DNA of 64,000 nt from Faucicola tetraodonis (GTDB taxonomy: Bacteria > Pseudomonadota > Gammaproteobacteria > Pseudomonadales > Moraxellaceae), in assembly GCA_032017425.1 (NCBI GenBank), contig DALZPW010000004.1; one strand, written 5' to 3'. Numbering within the stretch: the stretch's first letter is position 1; every line of letters starts with the position of its first letter. The position numbers and the translations under genes are program-made. Below are positions 8,813-18,079 of this stretch, piece by piece. The notes beneath the pieces were generated by a model that saw only the letters and a program-made list of their open reading frames with translations, ran no database searches and was not told the origin of the DNA.

Positions 8813-8846
8813 AAAAAAACCCAGTCAAGCGACTAGGTTTTTGATT
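8813..8846 (-). terminator. Terminator after the 1-Cys peroxiredoxin gene
   Basis: On the minus strand a stem ACCTAGTC/GACTGGGT (one wobble) with a 4-base loop is followed by a T-run, just past the peroxiredoxin stop codon. Confidence 0.75.
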
Positions 8847-8865
8847 TTAAACTTAACATAAACGG

Positions 8866-9504
8866 TTATTTATTCGGTTGTGGCGTGGTGCGCAGATAAG
8901 GCTTAATTTCTTTATGACCTTTTGGGAATTTCGCGGCGATTTCTTCGTTTTTGACGCTCGGCGGGATAATCACATCATCCCCGTCTTGCCACTCAACTGG
9001 CGTTGCAATGCCATAATTATCTGACAATTGCAAGGCATCAATCACCCGTAAAATTTCATTGAAGTTACGACCTACAGCGGCTGGGTAAGTGAAAGTTAAC
9101 CGCAGTTTATGCTGTGGATCGATAATGAATACGCTGCGAACCGTGTGCGTGGTTGACGCATTTGGGTGAATCATGTCGTAAGCTTCCGATACTTTTTTGT
9201 CCGCGTCTGCAATGATGGGGAAATTCACCTCGCAACCTTGGGTTTCTGAGATATCGCCCGCCCAAGTTTTATGGTCTTCTACGCTATCGACTGATAAAGC
9301 AATGGGTTTGACATGGCGCTTTTTGAATTCATCACCCAATGATGCCGTGCGTCCTAACTCCGTGGTGCAAACTGGGGTAAAGTCTGCCGGATGTGAGAAT
9401 AAAACCACCCAGTTATCACCTTGCCAATCGTAAAAATTGATATTGCCTTCGGTGGTTTGTGCGTCAAAATTTGGTGCCGTGTCGCCAATTCGTAATTGTG
9501 CCAT
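8866..9504 (-). CDS. 1-Cys peroxiredoxin (Prx6-type, AhpC/TSA family)
   Basis: A 212-residue peroxidase with the peroxidatic motif HPADFTPVCTTELGR (Cys46) and the long C-terminal domain of the Prx6 subfamily (PAAVGRNFNEILRVIDALQL). No second conserved resolving Cys is present in the usual place, consistent with a 1-Cys mechanism. It detoxifies peroxides in the cytoplasm. The start at 9504 has a near-perfect AAGGAG nine bases upstream; an in-frame start at 9606 would add an implausible 34 residues. It is independent of the PrxQ-like gene at 3784. Confidence 0.93.
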   Translation of the reverse strand: MAQLRIGDTAPNFDAQTTEGNINFYDWQGDNWVVLFSHPADFTPVCTTELGRTASLGDEFKKRHVKPIALSVDSVEDHKTWAGDISETQGCEVNFPIIADADKKVSEAYDMIHPNASTTHTVRSVFIIDPQHKLRLTFTYPAAVGRNFNEILRVIDALQLSDNYGIATPVEWQDGDDVIIPPSVKNEEIAAKFPKGHKEIKPYLRTTPQPNK

Positions 9505-9683
9505 CGCTGACTCCTTATAATTTGATTTGATTAATAATATGTGGTTATTGTTTGATATCGGTCTATCACACAGACTCAGCAAAATTTTAACAGATTCTAA
9601 ATTCATTAATCATGACTTTTTGCGAATCTTTGTTTCTAAAAAGGCATAAGCACTCTACGATAGGCTGTTTTATAGTAAAGGTT

Positions 9684-10682
9684 TTAATCAAATTTCGCGG
9701 TCTTTAAAAACCGCGCAACCACGTTAAACTGCCCAGTGGTGGTATCTTCTTCATACATGGCTTGGCGAAACGCATTGGAATTGGCAATGCCTGATGTATA
9801 CCAAGCAATATGTTTACGAGCGATACGACACCCCGAGTATTCGCCATAAAATGCATAAATCTCTTGCAAATGGCTCAATACAATCTCTTTTAACTCATCC
9901 ATCGTTTGACTGGGCAGGATTTCACCAGTCTTTAGATAATGCGCAATATCACGAAAAATCCAAGGCTGCCCTTGCCCTGCCCGCCCAATCATAATGCCAT
10001 CAGCGCCTGTTTGCTCATATACTTGTTTGGCTTTTTGCGGGCTGTCGATATCCCCATTGACGATAACAGGAATGGTGAGAAGATTTTTGACCTCTTTAAT
10101 TAACTCATAGCGAGCGCTGCCCAGATATTTATCTTCTCGGGTGCGTCCATGAATTACAATCATGGCGATACCTGCCTCTTCTGCCATTTTTGCGACACGT
10201 AAAATATTTTCTTCGCCATTGGCATAGCCTAGACGGGTTTTTAGCGTGACTGGTACATCCACTGCATTGACCGTGGCATCTAATAGTCGCTTGACCAAAT
10301 CTTCATCTTTGAGTAGCGCTGAACCAGCAAGCTTTTTGCAAACTTTTTTTGCCGGGCAACCCATATTGATATCGACAATTTGCGCCCCATTGGCAACTTG
10401 ATAGCGAGCGGCTTCGGCGATTTTTTCTGGGTCTGAACCAGCGATTTGCGCAGAAATAGGCGCGATTTCGCCATCAAAATTGGCACGATACAGCGTTTTG
10501 TGATGGGCAAATAACGTGGCATCAGACGTCATCATCTCTGACACGGCATGCCCTGCGCCAAAGGACTTAGCCAGCATGCGAAAAGGCTTATCAGTAACGC
10601 CTGCCATCGGCGCAACGATGATGCGGTTGGCGATGGTCTGGTCGCCGATATTGAGGGGAGTGAGCAATGGATGGTTGGACAT
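9684..10682 (-). CDS. dusB: tRNA-dihydrouridine synthase DusB
   Basis: A 332-residue FMN-dependent TIM-barrel enzyme that reduces uridine to dihydrouridine in the D-loop of tRNA using NADPH. It shows the FMN-binding start IIVAPMAGVTDKPFR, the catalytic-Cys motif NMGCPAKKVCKKLAGSAL, and the phosphate-binding GADGIMIGRAGQGQPW. Length is normal for DusB. In Enterobacteria dusB precedes fis; here no fis follows, and the next gene downstream is the peroxiredoxin. Confidence 0.94.
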   Translation of the reverse strand: MSNHPLLTPLNIGDQTIANRIIVAPMAGVTDKPFRMLAKSFGAGHAVSEMMTSDATLFAHHKTLYRANFDGEIAPISAQIAGSDPEKIAEAARYQVANGAQIVDINMGCPAKKVCKKLAGSALLKDEDLVKRLLDATVNAVDVPVTLKTRLGYANGEENILRVAKMAEEAGIAMIVIHGRTREDKYLGSARYELIKEVKNLLTIPVIVNGDIDSPQKAKQVYEQTGADGIMIGRAGQGQPWIFRDIAHYLKTGEILPSQTMDELKEIVLSHLQEIYAFYGEYSGCRIARKHIAWYTSGIANSNAFRQAMYEEDTTTGQFNVVARFLKTAKFD

Positions 10683-10896
10683 AAATACAAAAGAATGACG
10701 GGCTCAAAAATGGGGGAACATTATAACTTTTATTGTTCGTGCTTTGGCGAGAAATTCGCCCAGTTAGTGAAATTCCCCATTTCGCCTTCTTTTAAACAAT
10801 CGGGTGAGTTTTTATATCAATTTGTTACGATTTTTTATCTCTTTGTCATATAGACTTAACCCAATAGAAGTTTAATAGTGTCATACTCATCAATTT

Positions 10897-10920
10897 TTTA
10901 GACATAGATTTAGACATAGA
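10897..10920. repeat. 12-bp perfect tandem duplication
   Basis: TTTAGACATAGA occurs twice back to back (10897-10908 and 10909-10920), 16 bases before the start of the 60-residue membrane protein gene. It is one of a series of such duplications at gene borders in this window. Confidence 0.9.
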
Positions 10921-10935
10921 AATGGGCATAAACAT

Positions 10936-11118
10936 ATGTTAAAACAGCTTAAACTTTGGTATCGAGGCGATAAGCATGTCAATGGCGAAGTGATTTATCA
11001 GCTGCCCCATTGGTCTGCAAGGGTGGCTCGCCGTATGGTTGATTTTGTTTCGCTTGAATGGAAGTGGTTATTGGCATTTTTATGCTTAATTATGATAATT
11101 CTTATTATCGCTATTTGA
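10936..11118 (+). CDS. Small tail-anchored membrane protein (60 residues), unknown
   Basis: I do not recognise it. The N-terminal 42 residues are basic and Trp-rich (LKLWYRGDKHV, LPHWSARVARRM). The last 16 or so residues are a single hydrophobic helix ending exactly at the C-terminus, so it would be tail-anchored with the basic part in the cytoplasm. The composition is protein-like rather than random, but the ribosome site is weak. It lies between dusB (divergent) and rlmN (176 bases downstream, own promoter). Confidence 0.5.
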   Translation: MLKQLKLWYRGDKHVNGEVIYQLPHWSARVARRMVDFVSLEWKWLLAFLCLIMIILIIAI

Positions 11119-11135
11119 TTCACCGCTATTTGATT
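11109..11135. repeat. Tandem duplication, period 15, spanning a stop codon
   Basis: CGCTATTTGATT occurs at 11109-11120 and 11124-11135. The first copy contains the TGA stop of the 60-residue gene and the second repeats it 15 bases on, in frame. Confidence 0.85.
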
Positions 11136-11232
11136 TGTCGATATTTTACCCATTGAGCGATGCCAATTTGGGCAACATATGGGAGGTAAAGATATTGTAT
11201 ATAAAGCCGCTGACAAGTCACTATGTTTTACC

Positions 11233-11261
11233 ATGACAACTCGTTGAGATTTTAGTATACT
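11233..11261 (+). promoter_or_regulatory. Candidate sigma-70 promoter for rlmN
   Basis: -35 ATGACA (11233-11238) and -10 TATACT (11256-11261) with an ideal 17-base spacer, 33 bases before the rlmN start. Confidence 0.55.
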
Positions 11262-11294
11262 ATCTTGTTTATTTGACACGCTTATACCACCGCT

Positions 11295-12494
11295 ATGACC
11301 CAAATTCCTGTCATTCAAAACCCAGAAATGGTTAATCCCCAAGACCTTACCGCAAAAACCAATTTACTTGGCATGAGCAAGGCTGAGCTTGGACAATTTT
11401 TTGCCAATCTAGGCGAAAAACCCTTCCGCGCCACCCAAGTCATGAAGTGGATTTATCAGTTTGGCGTGACCGATTTTTATCAAATGACGAACTTGTCAAA
11501 AAAACTACAAGAAACATTGGACGAAGTGGCCACTGTCACCCCGCCCACTGTCAAGTTTAAACAATTTAGCGAAGATGGCACCCGTAAATGGGTGTTTGAA
11601 GTAGCAGGTGGCTCGCTGGTGGAAACTGTGCTCATCCCAGCTGACGATAACAAACAGTTTGGACGTAAGACCTTGTGTATTTCCTCGCAAGTCGGCTGTG
11701 CGCTTGACTGCTCGTTTTGTAGCACCGGCAAACAAGGCTTTGAGCGGGACTTATCGCCTAGCGAAATTATCGGACAGCTGTGGGTTGCCAACCAGTCTTA
11801 TATGGAAAATGTGCCTGTCACTGAACGTGAAAATCGGGTTACTAATGTGGTGATGATGGGCATGGGTGAACCGCTGTTAAATTATGAGCCTGTGGTAGCC
11901 AGTATGTCATTGATGCTCGATGATTTTGGTTTTGGCTTGTCCAAACGCCGCGTTACCCTATCAACATCGGGCATCGTGCCAAAGATGTATGAGCTTGCCA
12001 AAGACATTGATGTGGCACTTGCCATCAGCCTACATGCACCCAATGATGAACTGCGTAATGAACTGGTACCCATCAATAAAAAATATCCACTCAAAGAGCT
12101 GATAGCCGCCGCCAAATCTTATGTATATGACGAAAACCCCCGTCATAAAAAGCACGTCACCATCGAATATGTGATGTTAAAAGACGTCAATGACACGGAT
12201 GAACACGCCCGTCAGTTGGTCAATCTGCTCAAAGATTTACCCTGCAAAATTAATTTGATTCCGTTTAACCCGTTCCCGCACGCGCCTTACGGACGCTCTA
12301 GCAACAATCGCATCCATGCATTTAGCAATATCTTGAACCAAGCAGGCTTTGTCTGTACCATTCGCCAAACCCGTGGTGATGACATTGATGCGGCATGTGG
12401 ACAATTGGTTGGACAAGTCACTGATAAAACCCGTCGGGCAAAAAAATGGCAAGAAAAAGTGTCCAAAACGTTACAATCTAAAGCGTCTCATTAA
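11295..12494 (+). CDS. rlmN: Dual-specificity RNA methyltransferase RlmN
   Basis: A 399-residue radical-SAM enzyme that methylates C2 of A2503 in 23S rRNA and A37 of some tRNAs. The [4Fe-4S] motif CALDCSFC places the cluster ligands at Cys135, Cys139 and Cys142. The conserved MMGMGEPLLN and the C-terminal methyl-carrier Cys region (DDIDAACGQL) are present. It opens the conserved block rlmN-pilW-rodZ-ispG-hisS-yfgM-bamB-der, here with a 304-base gap before pilW. Confidence 0.96.
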   Translation: MTQIPVIQNPEMVNPQDLTAKTNLLGMSKAELGQFFANLGEKPFRATQVMKWIYQFGVTDFYQMTNLSKKLQETLDEVATVTPPTVKFKQFSEDGTRKWVFEVAGGSLVETVLIPADDNKQFGRKTLCISSQVGCALDCSFCSTGKQGFERDLSPSEIIGQLWVANQSYMENVPVTERENRVTNVVMMGMGEPLLNYEPVVASMSLMLDDFGFGLSKRRVTLSTSGIVPKMYELAKDIDVALAISLHAPNDELRNELVPINKKYPLKELIAAAKSYVYDENPRHKKHVTIEYVMLKDVNDTDEHARQLVNLLKDLPCKINLIPFNPFPHAPYGRSSNNRIHAFSNILNQAGFVCTIRQTRGDDIDAACGQLVGQVTDKTRRAKKWQEKVSKTLQSKASH

Positions 12495-12549
12495 ATCTTT
12501 TATCATTATAATAGTTTGGTGTGATAAAGGCGCAAGTTAGCCTTATCGG

Positions 12550-12579
12550 TTGGTGTTATCAAGGTTTTTTTGCTATAGT
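12550..12579 (+). promoter_or_regulatory. Candidate promoter for the pilW-rodZ-ispG-hisS operon
   Basis: The 304 bases between rlmN and pilW hold no supportable gene. TTGGTG (12550-12555), an 18-base spacer and TATAGT (12574-12579) preceded by TG give a plausible promoter about 220 bases before pilW. I see no clear terminator after rlmN, so read-through is also possible. Confidence 0.4.
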
Positions 12580-12798
12580 AATAGCCATTTTTAGTGATAG
12601 GCTTGTTTTGCTGTTGGGTTTTATCGACAATTAAAATTGGTTATCTACTGTCAAAATTTTTAACTATTCAATTTAGTTCATTTGATTATGAGTAAGTTTG
12701 TTATGCCACCATGTCACTCACGTCAAACTCATCTATACCACAGTCAATCTGCTATTTTGTGTCAATTATACGACCACCATATAGAATACAATGATAAA

Positions 12799-13656
12799 AT
12801 GCTGGGCAAATCAAATTTTTTATCGAAGGTTTTTGCGGTAGGTATGATTGGCCTTTCAAGCTTCAGCCTTTGCCTAACCGGTTGTACCACTACCCGACAA
12901 GTCACCACGCAGACAGTTACTGCCAGTGACCCCAGTCGTTGGGAAAAAAATCCAGAAGAAATCGCCAGAATTCGCACCGCGATTGCCGCTGAATATATTC
13001 GTGGTGGTAAATTAGACGATGCCAAACGACAGTTAGAAAGTGCATTAAAGTCTTATCCAAAGTCAGCAGAAGCCAATGATATGATGGGCGTGTTATTGCA
13101 GCAAGAAGGCAGCCCGCGCAATATGCAAAAAGCCGAAGCTTATTTTAAAAATGCTATCGCCCTCAATCCTGACTTTAGTCAAGCAAACAACAATTATGGC
13201 GTCTATCTCGCCCAACTCAGTCGTAACCAAGAAGCGATTGCCCAGTTTCAAATTGCCGGTTCTGCGTTAGGGTATGACGGTCGTGCCAGTGCGTTAGAGA
13301 ATTTAGGGCGTACAGCATTAAAGGTCAAAAACAAACCGCTCGCAGTACAATCATTTATCAAAGCGCTCGATGCCAACCGCCAAAGTATCGTCGCCCGTAC
13401 AGAGCTTATTGATATTTTATTGGCCGATGGCAAATTTTTGGAGGCGCAGGCGCTGTATAATGATTTGGTTAGAATTATTGGTCAAGCCAACCTTGACCCG
13501 CGCACTTTATCGCAAGGGATTAGGCTTGCCAAGCTTGCAAACAATACCATGGAAGTGCAAAAATTAGCGCAGCAGCTTTTGGACCGCTATCCCCTTAGCG
13601 ATGAAGCAAAGCAGATTCGTTCTGGACTTTTAACCCCAACGTCAACTTGGAAATAA
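12799..13656 (+). CDS. pilW: Type IV pilus biogenesis/stability lipoprotein PilW (PilF)
   Basis: A 285-residue lipoprotein with lipobox LTGC (Cys29), followed by tandem TPR helices (about residues 60-270; for example AKRQLESALKSYPKSAEAND). PilW/PilF is the outer-membrane pilotin needed for assembly of the PilQ secretin in type IV pili. The ATG at 12799 is chosen because it opens into the lipoprotein signal; an in-frame start at 12682 would put 39 unlikely residues in front. The gene ends one base before rodZ, indicating translational coupling. Confidence 0.9.
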   Translation: MLGKSNFLSKVFAVGMIGLSSFSLCLTGCTTTRQVTTQTVTASDPSRWEKNPEEIARIRTAIAAEYIRGGKLDDAKRQLESALKSYPKSAEANDMMGVLLQQEGSPRNMQKAEAYFKNAIALNPDFSQANNNYGVYLAQLSRNQEAIAQFQIAGSALGYDGRASALENLGRTALKVKNKPLAVQSFIKALDANRQSIVARTELIDILLADGKFLEAQALYNDLVRIIGQANLDPRTLSQGIRLAKLANNTMEVQKLAQQLLDRYPLSDEAKQIRSGLLTPTSTWK

Positions 13657-13657
13657 G

Positions 13658-14566
13658 ATGGAAAACAGCAATAACACCGACAATCAACAAAACTCTACCC
13701 CTGTTCATGACACAACCCAGCTTTTGGGTCAGCGTTTTAAACAAGCCCGTGAGAAAAAAGGCTTATCGATTGACGATGTGGCTGCCAAAACTTTCATTTT
13801 AAAAAGTCATCTTCGAGCGCTTGAAGCCAATGATTTTGACGCCTTGCCACAGCCTACATTTGCGCGCGGTTTTGCCACGACCTATGGGCGTTTTTTGGGT
13901 TTGGATAAAAATCTGGTCGCACAAAGTTTTGATGCCCAGTACCCCGCTACCCTCAAACAAAAATATGCCACGGTCATCAATGCCCCGATGCAGCCGATGG
14001 GTACGCTTAATCGTGAAGCGCGTCCCAGTGTGCGTATTAACCCTTTTGTCATTGGTGGTATTTTATTGGTATTGGGGCTTGCGATTTTTATTTTTAATAA
14101 AGTTAGCAAAGCACATAATGACTCGGTTGAACAAGCCCCCGCTAGCGCTGTTGCCAGTATGCCAACCCAAGACCAAGTCAGCGGTGCGTCGCTTAACAAT
14201 GCAGGCTCAGCGATTGTGACTAACACGGTGACTGCCAGTGGGTTACCCGCCACGGGCTCTGCGATTACTGGTGTTGCGGTGAGTGCTGATAATGCCAGTG
14301 GTACAGCAGCGACAGGACAAGCTGGTGCCAAAGCTTCGCTTGACATTTTTGTGAAAGATACCACCAAAATCACCATTGTCGATGCGACAGGCAATACGAT
14401 TTTAGATGGCGATCAAGCACGCGGTAGTTACCAATTGACCGGTCAAGCGCCGTTTCAAGTCAATATCGATAAAGCCAGCAATGTGAGCTTGGATTTGAAC
14501 AAACAACCGATTAAATTAAGCAATTATGCCCAAAACGATAAAGCCAATTTTACTTTAAAACCTTAA
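13658..14566 (+). CDS. rodZ: RodZ-like cytoskeletal protein (HTH, transmembrane, DUF4115)
   Basis: A 302-residue bitopic protein. It has a cytoplasmic helix-turn-helix domain (about residues 22-85: GQRFKQAREKKGLSIDDVA), one transmembrane helix (about 127-148: FVIGGILLVLGLAIFIF), an Ala/Thr/Ser-rich linker and a C-terminal DUF4115 domain. RodZ links MreB to the elongasome and helps set cell shape. Many Moraxella are coccoid or short rods, so the exact role here is uncertain. It starts one base after pilW and precedes ispG by 64 bases. Confidence 0.88.
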   Translation: MENSNNTDNQQNSTPVHDTTQLLGQRFKQAREKKGLSIDDVAAKTFILKSHLRALEANDFDALPQPTFARGFATTYGRFLGLDKNLVAQSFDAQYPATLKQKYATVINAPMQPMGTLNREARPSVRINPFVIGGILLVLGLAIFIFNKVSKAHNDSVEQAPASAVASMPTQDQVSGASLNNAGSAIVTNTVTASGLPATGSAITGVAVSADNASGTAATGQAGAKASLDIFVKDTTKITIVDATGNTILDGDQARGSYQLTGQAPFQVNIDKASNVSLDLNKQPIKLSNYAQNDKANFTLKP

Positions 14567-14630
14567 CGGCTTATAACTTTAAAAATACGCTAAACCATTC
14601 GTTATAACAGTTATAATAATAGGAACGCCT

Positions 14631-15746
14631 ATGTCAGCGCATAACCCCATCAAACGTAAACTCACCAAAAAAATCTACGTCGGTAATGTCGCAGTAGGCG
14701 GTGACGCCCCCATTAGTGTGCAAAGTATGACCAATACCGATACCTGTGATATCGATGCCACTGTGGCACAGATTCAGCGCTGTGTCGATGCCGGTGCTGA
14801 TCTGATGCGCGTCTCAACGCCAACGATGGAAAGTGTAAAAGCCTTTGCCGAAATCAAAAGACAAGTTTCTGTGCCCCTAGTGGCAGACGTTCATTTTGAT
14901 TATAAAATTGCACTGGCGGTGGCTGATGCAGGTGCAGACTGCTTACGTATCAACCCAGGTAATATCGGCAATGAACAAAAAGTGCGTGAAGTGATTGCCG
15001 CCGCCAAACATCATGGGATTAGTATGCGTATTGGCGTAAACGCGGGGTCACTAGAAAAAGATATCCAAAAAAAATATGGTGAACCCACGGGTGAAGCCAT
15101 GCTTGAATCGGCGATGCGCCATATTGATATTTTAGATCGTAATAGCTTTGATCAGTTTAAAATCTCAGTCAAAGCTAGTAATGTGTTTTTGACCATGGAT
15201 GCGTATCGGCTGATTTCTGCACAAGTTGACAATCCCTTGCATTTAGGTGTGACAGAAGCGGGGGTATACCGTACCGGTACCGTTAAGTCTGCGATTGCCT
15301 TAGGCGGATTACTGCTAGAAGGCATTGGTGATACCATGCGTATTTCGCTAGCCGCTGAGCCAGAAGAAGAAATTAAAATCGGTTTTGATATCTTAAAATC
15401 ACTGGGTATCCGTAGTAATGGGGTGAATTTTATCGCCTGCCCCAGCTGCTCACGCCAAGAGTTTGATGTGATTCGGGTGATGATGGACTTAGAAAAACGT
15501 CTAGAGGATATCCGTGAGCCAATGGATGTGTCAGTGATTGGCTGTAAAGTCAATGGTCCAGGGGAAGCCAAAGAATCGGATATCGGCGTGGTGGGTGCTA
15601 GTCCAAATAGCCTAGTATATAAAAATGGGGAAAAATCACATTTGATTGATACCACCAAGCTTGCTGATGAGATTGAAGCCATGGTCCGTCAAAAAGTGGC
15701 TGAGCGTGAAGCCCAGCGCGCCAATGAAATTTTACGGGTTAAATAA
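14631..15746 (+). CDS. ispG: 4-hydroxy-3-methylbut-2-en-1-yl diphosphate synthase (flavodoxin) IspG
   Basis: A 371-residue [4Fe-4S] enzyme of the MEP isoprenoid pathway that converts MEcPP to HMBPP. The N-terminal TIM barrel begins PISVQSMTNTDTCD. The cluster ligands lie in the C-terminal domain: ACPSCSRQEFD (CxxC) and GCKVNGPGEAKESD. Length is standard. It is followed by hisS after 48 bases, the common gammaproteobacterial order. Confidence 0.97.
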   Translation: MSAHNPIKRKLTKKIYVGNVAVGGDAPISVQSMTNTDTCDIDATVAQIQRCVDAGADLMRVSTPTMESVKAFAEIKRQVSVPLVADVHFDYKIALAVADAGADCLRINPGNIGNEQKVREVIAAAKHHGISMRIGVNAGSLEKDIQKKYGEPTGEAMLESAMRHIDILDRNSFDQFKISVKASNVFLTMDAYRLISAQVDNPLHLGVTEAGVYRTGTVKSAIALGGLLLEGIGDTMRISLAAEPEEEIKIGFDILKSLGIRSNGVNFIACPSCSRQEFDVIRVMMDLEKRLEDIREPMDVSVIGCKVNGPGEAKESDIGVVGASPNSLVYKNGEKSHLIDTTKLADEIEAMVRQKVAEREAQRANEILRVK

Positions 15747-15794
15747 TTTTTGTGTTGTTTATTTTTTTAGTTTGCATTATTTGGGAAATTGACC

Positions 15795-17093
15795 ATGTTA
15801 AAATCCATTAAAGGGTTTAATGATATCTTACATATTGAGACAGAATCTACGCGCCCATCGAGTGAGTGGCGCCAACTTGAAAGCAGCCTTATCGATGTGC
15901 TCAATCAATTTGGCTTTGAGCAAATACGTCTCCCAATCGTTGAAGAAACCCAGCTATTTGCCCGTGCGATTGGCGATGCCACTGACATTGTCGAAAAGGA
16001 AATGTATAGCTTTTATGACAAATCCAACCCACCTACCGCATTGACGCTACGCCCTGAAGGCACGGCAGGCGCGGTACGTGCCGTCGTGGAGCATAACTTA
16101 TTGCGGGGTGATAATCCAAAACTTTGGTATATTGGTCCTATGTTTCGCTATGAACAACCGCAAAAAGGCCGTTATCGTCAGTTTCACCAATTAGGGGTTG
16201 AGAGTTTTGGCAGTGAATTGGCGGATGCTGATGCTGAGCTTATTATCATGACCTACCAAATGTGGCAAAAATTGGGCATTTTAGACGTGGTGCAACTTGA
16301 GATTAATAGCTTGGGCGAGATAGACGAACGACTGGCGTATCGCCAAGCCTTGGTGGATTTTTTAACCGATAAAAAATCTCAATTGGATGAAGATAGTCAG
16401 CGCCGCTTAACCACCAACCCACTACGTATTTTGGATAGTAAAGATAAAAACACCCAACAAATTTTAGAGAACGCCCCAAAGCTTGCTGACTTTTTGGGGG
16501 CAGCAAGCCAGCAGCATTTTGAAGCCTTGCAACATTATCTTAAAGCAGTCGGCATCAATTTTGTGATTAATCCAAAACTGGTACGCGGTTTAGATTATTA
16601 CAATAAAACCGTATTTGAATGGACGACTGACCAGCTAGGTAGCCAAGCCACGGTATGTGCTGGGGGGCGTTATGATGGGCTTATTGGACAAATCAAAGCC
16701 ATTGGCAGTGATAAACCAGCCGCTTCCGAGCCTGCAGTAGGTTTTGCCATGGGGCTTGAGCGTTTGTTGTTACTCATGCAAAAGGTGCATCCGTTTGAGG
16801 CAACACCTGCCTGTGATGTATTTGTGGTCGCCCATCCTGATGTTTACACCGATGCCATCAAATTTGCCCATGAGCTACGTACACGACGCTCAAATCTTCG
16901 CGTGAAAATGGCAAGTGCCACGAGTTTAAAAGCGCAAATGAAAAAAGCCGACAAATCAGGTGCGCACTTGTCAGTGATTATCGCGCAAGATGAAGTCGCT
17001 AACCAGCAAATTACCATCAAAAAAATGGCAACCGGTGACCAAATTACGGTCGCGAGTGACACACTCTTTAGCGAAAATCCAGATTTTATCTAA
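15795..17093 (+). CDS. hisS: Histidine-tRNA ligase HisS
   Basis: A 432-residue class II aminoacyl-tRNA synthetase. Visible motifs are TLRPEGTAGAVRAV and the motif-2 region FRYEQPQKGRYRQFHQ, the histidine-A motif GLDYYNKTVFEW and motif 3 AVGFAMGLERLLLLM, then the anticodon-binding domain (about residues 330-425). An in-frame TTG at 15789 would add two residues; the ATG at 15795 is used. Downstream yfgM and bamB follow on the same strand. Confidence 0.97.
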   Translation: MLKSIKGFNDILHIETESTRPSSEWRQLESSLIDVLNQFGFEQIRLPIVEETQLFARAIGDATDIVEKEMYSFYDKSNPPTALTLRPEGTAGAVRAVVEHNLLRGDNPKLWYIGPMFRYEQPQKGRYRQFHQLGVESFGSELADADAELIIMTYQMWQKLGILDVVQLEINSLGEIDERLAYRQALVDFLTDKKSQLDEDSQRRLTTNPLRILDSKDKNTQQILENAPKLADFLGAASQQHFEALQHYLKAVGINFVINPKLVRGLDYYNKTVFEWTTDQLGSQATVCAGGRYDGLIGQIKAIGSDKPAASEPAVGFAMGLERLLLLMQKVHPFEATPACDVFVVAHPDVYTDAIKFAHELRTRRSNLRVKMASATSLKAQMKKADKSGAHLSVIIAQDEVANQQITIKKMATGDQITVASDTLFSENPDFI

Positions 17094-17158
17094 TCTATCC
17101 GATTGAGCCAAATTTGATGGGTAACCTATATCAGTAATTTTTTGAAAGGCTTTATGTA

Positions 17159-17986
17159 ATGGTTAAAGACGTACAACCTAAGCTAGTGAATGATGAACAG
17201 CAATCCTTAGGCGCGCTTAAACAATATGGTGGCTATATTTTGTCCGCCATTATGTTGGTATTAGCGGGCTATTTTGGCTGGAGTTACTGGCAAAAGCATG
17301 GCGGCAATATAGATACCGCAGCGGCGAACGATTTTGCCAAAATTCAAAGCGACCAAAACAACATTGAGACCCTAACCACCCAAGCTGCCACCGATACCAA
17401 AGCACAAGCGCAACTGACTACGGCGCAAACCAATTTGGACAAAGATTTGAGCGAATTTGTGGCTAAACATGATAATTCGGTTTATACATGGCAAGCCTTG
17501 ATGCTGCAAGCCAAACAGCAAACCGATAAAAATGATCTAAAAGCGGCGGCGGCAACGCTACAAAAAGCATCTCAGTTAACGCTGAAGGATGATGGGTTAA
17601 AAGCCATTGCCATTTTGCGCCAAGCACAAGTGCTATTGTCAGACAATCAAGCGGATGCGGCACAAAAACGCTTACAAAGCCCCTTACCTGCTGCCTTTGA
17701 AGCCAGTAAACTTGAGATTTTGGGGGACATTGCCAACCAACAAGGTGATAAAAAAGCGGCGGCTACTCATTACCAAAAGGCTTGGCAATTGATTGAACAA
17801 CGTAATCAAAACAACCCAAACCCCCAAGACCGTGCATTGCTACGTATCAAAATGGAAAGCCTAGGCTTAAGCGTCAAACAACCTGATTTAACTGGGGGCG
17901 TACTCGCTAAGCCTACCCAAGCTGAAAAAACTGCCCCTGCTGCAGCAATCGCATCTGCGCCCGCAGTTGCGTCAAGCACAAAATAG
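17159..17986 (+). CDS. yfgM: YfgM-like TPR membrane protein (ancillary SecYEG/periplasmic chaperone factor)
   Basis: A 275-residue protein with a short cytoplasmic N-terminus, one membrane anchor (about residues 24-43: YILSAIMLVLAGYFGW) and a periplasmic TPR-like helical domain, ending in an Ala/Pro-rich tail. In E. coli YfgM associates with PpiD and SecYEG, and lies between hisS and bamB exactly as here. The tail from about residue 245 is longer than usual and low in complexity. The AAAATAGGCA around its stop codon is repeated 21 bases downstream. Confidence 0.85.
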   Translation: MVKDVQPKLVNDEQQSLGALKQYGGYILSAIMLVLAGYFGWSYWQKHGGNIDTAAANDFAKIQSDQNNIETLTTQAATDTKAQAQLTTAQTNLDKDLSEFVAKHDNSVYTWQALMLQAKQQTDKNDLKAAAATLQKASQLTLKDDGLKAIAILRQAQVLLSDNQADAAQKRLQSPLPAAFEASKLEILGDIANQQGDKKAAATHYQKAWQLIEQRNQNNPNPQDRALLRIKMESLGLSVKQPDLTGGVLAKPTQAEKTAPAAAIASAPAVASSTK

Positions 17987-18079
17987 GCACACATAGCTAA
18001 AAAATAGGCAAAAAATCTTAACCTGACAAAACTCTTAAATGGCAATATTTAAATTTCACCGTACGTTACGAGATAAACA

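Noticed and set aside
10998..11342. Open frame of 114 codons on the minus strand
   Set aside because: It overlaps the 60-residue gene, the rlmN promoter and the start of rlmN, and its product has no coherent composition.
12682..12798. N-terminal extension of PilW
   Set aside because: It would place 39 residues before the lipoprotein signal, which is incompatible with export.
13882..14394. 170-codon minus-strand frame opposite rodZ
   Set aside because: It is the antisense shadow of the Ala/Ser/Thr-rich linker of RodZ.
15152..15682. 176-codon minus-strand frame opposite ispG
   Set aside because: Antisense shadow of a well-recognised gene; no start signal or domain.
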